Positions 60,571 through 64,000 of a stretch of DNA of 64,000 nt are shown piece by piece. The stretch is from Halonotius pteroides (GTDB taxonomy: Archaea; Halobacteriota; Halobacteria; Halobacteriales; Haloferacaceae): positions 124,001 to 188,000 of the forward strand of contig NZ_QMDW01000001.1 of NCBI RefSeq assembly GCF_003605635.1. Reading direction: 5' to 3'. How positions within the stretch are numbered: the first letter of the stretch is position 1; each line of letters opens with the position of its first letter. Position numbers and translations under genes: made by a program. The notes beneath the pieces are model-generated. The model saw only the letters and a list, made by a program, of their open reading frames with translations, was not told the DNA's origin and did no database searches.

Positions 60571-61017
60571 ATGAGTGAGAATCCGCTTCGATCAGTGGCA
60601 ACACTGGTCAACGACACACAACAGCGCATCGCGATCCGACTACCCGGAATTAACGGTCAGTGGAAAAGGGACGTGGGAAAAACAGCAGCCTCAGCACTCA
60701 CCTTGCTTCTGGCAATGGTTACACCGGTCTCAGCACAGACCGTTGCGGACGACCTCCCCTGCGACCCACCGGATGGAATGGAGCCGTTGTTCACTTTCCT
60801 GAACTCAATCACCGAGTTAGCGTTCCTAGCCGGAGTCGGCCTAGCGACACTAACATTCGTTGTCGCCGGCACCTGCCTGATCATCCCCGGACAGGGCTAC
60901 AACCGTCTCGGTAAGAATATTGCCAAGAACGGGTTGATCGGAGCAATCCTGCTCCTATCAGCGAATATGATTACCTCATACTTGATTTCCCAGCTTGGAG
61001 GTAGCATCTGCGCCTAA
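60571..61017 (+). CDS. VirB2/TrbC-like pilin or channel subunit
   Basis: 148-residue protein. A basic N-terminal part (RSVATLVNDTQQRIAIRLPGINGQWKRDVGKT) precedes a signal-like segment ending in a typical cleavage region (AASALTLLLAMVTPVSAQT), then a short outer part with two cysteines region (LPCDPPDG) and two membrane segments (LAFLAGVGLATLTFVVAGTCLII; GLIGAILLLSANMITSYLI). This layout fits VirB2-type conjugative pilins. It is first of three closely packed transfer genes (5-base gap, then 1-base overlap). Confidence 0.7.
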   Translation: MSENPLRSVATLVNDTQQRIAIRLPGINGQWKRDVGKTAASALTLLLAMVTPVSAQTVADDLPCDPPDGMEPLFTFLNSITELAFLAGVGLATLTFVVAGTCLIIPGQGYNRLGKNIAKNGLIGAILLLSANMITSYLISQLGGSICA

Positions 61018-61022
61018 AGACG

Positions 61023-62120
61023 ATGAACTGGCAAAAACTCGTATTTCCGGCGTTGACATTGCTGGTCCTCAGCACTGTCTTGGTTGCTCCAGCAGTGGCA
61101 CAAGAGGACTCCGAAGAAGAACAGGAGCAAACCGGTATTTTGTCCGGATTGGCGGAAACACTTTCAGACTTCACCGAAGGCAAGTCACTTACCGAGATCC
61201 TGAAGGACACACTGTATCTGATCCTGTTCGAGCCCTTCATCCGGCTTGGAGAAGCATTACTCGCCACTACAGCACGTCTTTTGACCGCAACTCCTGACGT
61301 ACACCCGAACTCAGCGGTCGAAGACGTCCACAGTGACGTACTGTTGGTGGCATACCTGTTGTCCTCACTGGTGTTCATCGTTGCCGGGATACTACATATG
61401 ATCGGGCCGATTCTCGGCATCACCTACGGACAGGTCCGAAAAATCCTGCCAAGAGTCATCCTCGCACTGGTATTCGCCAGCGTCTCCCTACCCTTGCTCC
61501 AATACGGAGTGGAGTTCACACGCGCACTAACCCTTGCATTCCAACCTGAGTTCTACGAATCCACGTTTCAACAGCGTATGGGAATGGGTACAGGACTCAT
61601 CCTGGCCTACCTGATTCAATCACTGCTGTTGCTGGCGGTCGCAGTACTGTTCGTTATCAGGGACGTGTATATCCTGTTTGTCGCAGCCATCAGTCCGTTG
61701 CTGGCGTTGGGATGGAGCCTACCCAGAGTCAAAAGATACGCCGACACGTTCATCGCAGGATGGTTCGCCGCACTCCTAATCGCACCACTGGACATGCTCG
61801 TATTGAAATTCGCCTTCGCCATGTTCAACGGAGCCGGCAACACAGCCGTACAAGGCGTATCAAACTGGGTGCTCGCACTATCCTTCCCAGTCCTCCTCCT
61901 GCTTGTGCCGAAACAGATATGGGACGCATCACAAACCGCAGTCGGACTGACCTACGCAGCATCCAGCAACGTGAAACAACGAATGAACTCCAGTGATGAT
62001 GGTGAAGATGAGTTCTCAGAAATGCTGGACAAGGATCAGAAGCAGCGGCTACGAGAAAACCGGAGAAAACGCAGAATGTCCTCTGGAAGCAAAAAATTCG
62101 ATTTCGGAGGTGACGACTAA
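61023..62120 (+). CDS. VirB6/TrbL-like polytopic transfer channel protein
   Basis: 365-residue membrane protein: signal-like start (MNWQKLVFPALTLLVLSTVLVAPAVAQEDS), then at least six hydrophobic segments (VLLVAYLLSSLVFIVAGILHMIG; ILALVFASVSLPLLQYGV; GLILAYLIQSLLLLAVAVLFVI; LFVAAISPLLALGWSL; FIAGWFAALLIAPLDMLVL; WVLALSFPVLLLLVP), ending in a charged tail (KDQKQRLRENRRKRRMSSGSKKFDF). Its place between VirB2- and VirB4-like genes and its topology match VirB6-type inner-membrane channel proteins. Confidence 0.75.
   Translation: MNWQKLVFPALTLLVLSTVLVAPAVAQEDSEEEQEQTGILSGLAETLSDFTEGKSLTEILKDTLYLILFEPFIRLGEALLATTARLLTATPDVHPNSAVEDVHSDVLLVAYLLSSLVFIVAGILHMIGPILGITYGQVRKILPRVILALVFASVSLPLLQYGVEFTRALTLAFQPEFYESTFQQRMGMGTGLILAYLIQSLLLLAVAVLFVIRDVYILFVAAISPLLALGWSLPRVKRYADTFIAGWFAALLIAPLDMLVLKFAFAMFNGAGNTAVQGVSNWVLALSFPVLLLLVPKQIWDASQTAVGLTYAASSNVKQRMNSSDDGEDEFSEMLDKDQKQRLRENRRKRRMSSGSKKFDFGGDD
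62106..62113 (+). promoter_or_regulatory. Strong ribosome binding site of the VirB4 gene
   Basis: GGAGGTGA, fully complementary to the 16S rRNA end, lies six bases before the ATG at 62,120. This start overlaps the stop of the VirB6-like gene by one base (TAATG), and the site supports that start within the upstream coding region. Confidence 0.8.
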
Positions 62121-64000
62121 TGACCAGTATCCGCTTCCCCGGCAAACTCGAAGTCTCAACCAAGTTCTTCGGACAGTTCACCGTAAAAGACCTGCTCCGA
62201 TTACTGACACCTTCAGGACTGGTTTACATCTTCGTTCCCTCCATCTTCGGCTTCCTACTTGCCGGAGCACTGGGAGTAACCTGGTACTGGTTCACTCCAT
62301 ACGGACAACACCTCGACACACTGCTGTACAACCTGATACGGTACAGAACCCACCAGAAAAAGATCGACATGGAATCTGAGCCGACCGCATTCAACGAAAT
62401 AATTAGAATGGGTGACGACAGGGCAGCGGCGTTCGTCAAGGTCACACCAACCAACCTCGATATGAAGAGCGAGGACGAAAGAAAAGCACTACACAGCCTG
62501 TACCGGAACTTGCTGGACACTGTCAACTACCCTGTCCACGTCATCTCCCGACAAGACCACCTGGATCTAGAAGACTACATCCAGAAACTGGATAAACCTG
62601 GTAATACACGTCAAGATATCCGGCATCAGTATATGCTGAAATGCCGGGAGTTCTCCGATCAAGATCTCTCCTACACCACGCACTACATCAAGATCTTCGC
62701 GGAGAAAAATGTCGACACCCTAATGCCCAGTTTCCTACAGCTCACCGACAAAGAAGCCGATGAGAAACCACTGACAGAGGAGCTGAACAGCCGGTGCAAC
62801 GAAGTTATCGACGCCATCAACTCAGCAGAACTCCAAGCAGAACAGGTCACCGACAGTGATCTGAAAACTCTCAGTAACTTCTACCCAGGAACAGTCAGTG
62901 AAAATATAGAACCCGACTGGACTAGCGTTGGAAAGAAATTCAACACGAAAGGCTACAGGAAGTCCCTATACCTCTCCGAGTACCCGTCCACCGTTGAGCT
63001 CGGCTGGCCTCTACAACTGCTGCGTACGGAAGGACTCGTCGACATAACACAAGTTATCGAACCAAGACGCAGTGCGAAAGCCTCAACCAAACTTCAGCGA
63101 CTGTCAGAAAAACTCAACGCCGAGATCGACTCAATCCTTAGTCACGGATACAGAGGCACCAACAAACTCGAAACGCTGCTCGAAGACACCGAATGGATAC
63201 TCGACTTACTGGCTGAAAGACGCAGTACCGCTGTCGACTACGGGGTCTACATCACCGCCAAAGCCAACGATAAAGAAAGCTGTATCCAGACCTACCGGCA
63301 GATACAGAACCGGTTAGATACCCTGCGAAACCAGTACACGAAACCAGTTCTCCGTACTGACGAAGCGTTCAAAACCGATCACCCGGCGTACGGTGACGCA
63401 TTGAACGAAACACATTTAATGCCGTCAACCAGTGCAGCAGCAGGATTCCCATTCGGAACACAGAGCACACAGCAAAACCAAGGAGTAATCTACGGCGTTG
63501 ACACCAGCGACCAGGCACCCGTCCTCGCTGACCGTTTTCAGTGGTCCTCTCACTCAATGGTTAGAATGGGGATGGTCGGCTCCGGCAAAAGCTATGCAGC
63601 CAAAATTGAGCTGCTGCGCTCTGCCGTGGTCTACGACAACCTTCAGATAATCACAGTCGATCCGAAACAGGAGTACAGAACGGTAACCGAGGCTCTTGGA
63701 GGCAGTATAGAGTACCTGGACAGTACTAGTGACTACCATTTCCCGGAAGACCAACACGTCTGCTTTCAAGTAAAAGACAGGGGAGAGGAAGAAAACGTCC
63801 GGGAACTGGTCGAACTGATTCGAGAGATCTACAGCTATGTCAGCCAAGACCAGAGAAAAACACTGGTACTGATCGATGAAGCCCGTATCCTGATGAACGA
63901 TGAAGAAGGCCGGAAAGTATTGAATCAATTCGTCCTCGAAGGCCGAGACACCAACACTGCCGTCACACTGGTTACACAGAACGCCTCCCACTTCACCTAC
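62120..64000 (+). CDS. VirB4-like conjugation ATPase, 3' end beyond window
   Basis: At least 627 residues, open to the window end. Two hydrophobic segments near the N terminus (SGLVYIFVPSIFGFLLAGALGVTWYWF) attach it to the membrane. A long helical-alpha/beta VirB4 N-terminal domain follows, then the ATPase: FQWSSHSMVRMGMVGSGKSYAAKIELLRSAVVYDNLQIITVDPKQEY (Walker A near residue 484) and DQRKTLVLIDEARILMNDEEGRKVLNQFVLEGRDTNTAVTLVTQNASHF (Walker B). VirB4 powers assembly and DNA transfer of type IV secretion channels. The upstream genes supply pilin and channel. Confidence 0.9.
   Translation, partial: MTSIRFPGKLEVSTKFFGQFTVKDLLRLLTPSGLVYIFVPSIFGFLLAGALGVTWYWFTPYGQHLDTLLYNLIRYRTHQKKIDMESEPTAFNEIIRMGDDRAAAFVKVTPTNLDMKSEDERKALHSLYRNLLDTVNYPVHVISRQDHLDLEDYIQKLDKPGNTRQDIRHQYMLKCREFSDQDLSYTTHYIKIFAEKNVDTLMPSFLQLTDKEADEKPLTEELNSRCNEVIDAINSAELQAEQVTDSDLKTLSNFYPGTVSENIEPDWTSVGKKFNTKGYRKSLYLSEYPSTVELGWPLQLLRTEGLVDITQVIEPRRSAKASTKLQRLSEKLNAEIDSILSHGYRGTNKLETLLEDTEWILDLLAERRSTAVDYGVYITAKANDKESCIQTYRQIQNRLDTLRNQYTKPVLRTDEAFKTDHPAYGDALNETHLMPSTSAAAGFPFGTQSTQQNQGVIYGVDTSDQAPVLADRFQWSSHSMVRMGMVGSGKSYAAKIELLRSAVVYDNLQIITVDPKQEYRTVTEALGGSIEYLDSTSDYHFPEDQHVCFQVKDRGEEENVRELVELIREIYSYVSQDQRKTLVLIDEARILMNDEEGRKVLNQFVLEGRDTNTAVTLVTQNASHFTY

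Larger units (their letters stand above)
38099..64000. mobile_element. Integrative and conjugative element in tRNA-Thr (right end beyond window)
   Basis: Begins at the tRNA-Thr fragment and continues past the window. Evidence: attachment-site copy, tyrosine recombinase at 43.8-45.0 kb, Orc1/Cdc6-type genes with a candidate origin, HerA/VirD4-like ATPase, VirB2/VirB6/VirB4-like operon, type I restriction system, and a clear drop in GC with frequent AGA, ATA and TTA codons and more lysine than host proteins. No relaxase is seen in the part available. The intact tRNA-Thr should be at the right end, on the minus strand. Confidence 0.85.

Overview
The first 38 kb is chromosome of a halophilic archaeon (class Halobacteria). 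It is GC-rich, its proteins are acidic, TATA boxes sit about 25-33 bases before the start codon (leaderless or nearly leaderless mRNAs), and it carries archaeal information genes (L44e, S27e, S24e, S6e, aIF2-alpha, Nop10), haloarchaeal fusions (Kae1-Bud32, PurN-PurH) and carotenoid genes. I could not fix the genus.

Host layout. 1-5.8 kb: M20 amidohydrolase (cut by the window edge), metal exporter-like protein, rhomboid-like protein, CDC48 ATPase. 6.0-8.3 kb: one translation/RNA operon (L44e, S27e, aIF2-alpha, Nop10, PAC2 protein). 8.4-9.5 kb: overlapping HTH and PIN genes. 9.7-11.2 kb: a nearly gene-free stretch with a glutaredoxin-like pseudogene, repeats and tRNA-Gly(TCC). 11.2-19.1 kb: thioredoxin reductase-like enzyme, methyltransferase, carotenoid oxygenase, CcdA and TlpA, thermonuclease lipoprotein, and an unusual transducer without membrane segments. 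19.5-26.5 kb: Tpt1/KptA, divergent purine genes (PurN-PurH fusion and PurB), stress proteins, Elp3. 26.7-37.9 kb: small zinc protein, lycopene cyclase, S24e, Kae1-Bud32, RdgB, TrkA, GIDE-domain protein, S6e, TRAM protein.

At 38,099-38,140 lies the 3' part (anticodon loop to acceptor end) of a tRNA-Thr(GGT) gene. To its right, base composition drops sharply, AGA/ATA codons become common, and a mobile element runs past the window end. Its visible parts are: a CBS protein with a HEPN-type R-x4-H motif, two divergent Orc1/Cdc6-type ATPases around a candidate origin, a lipoprotein, a tyrosine recombinase, a structured intergenic region, a dual-specificity phosphatase, a GIY-YIG-like protein, a HerA/VirD4-like ATPase, a type I restriction-modification locus (HsdR, S, M), a divergent TATA-binding protein just upstream of HsdM, a gene broken by two frameshifts, a DUF932-like protein, a membrane M48 metalloprotease overlapping an AbrB-like gene, and a conjugation operon (VirB2-, VirB6-, VirB4-like). 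I read it as an integrative and conjugative element. The intact tRNA-Thr should lie at its far end, outside the window.

The points most worth following are the TBP-like protein next to the restriction system, the M48/AbrB pair beside the transfer operon, the CBS-HEPN protein at the element edge, and a repeated tRNA-3'-end inverted-repeat cassette found both behind tRNA-Gly and behind the tRNA-Thr fragment.
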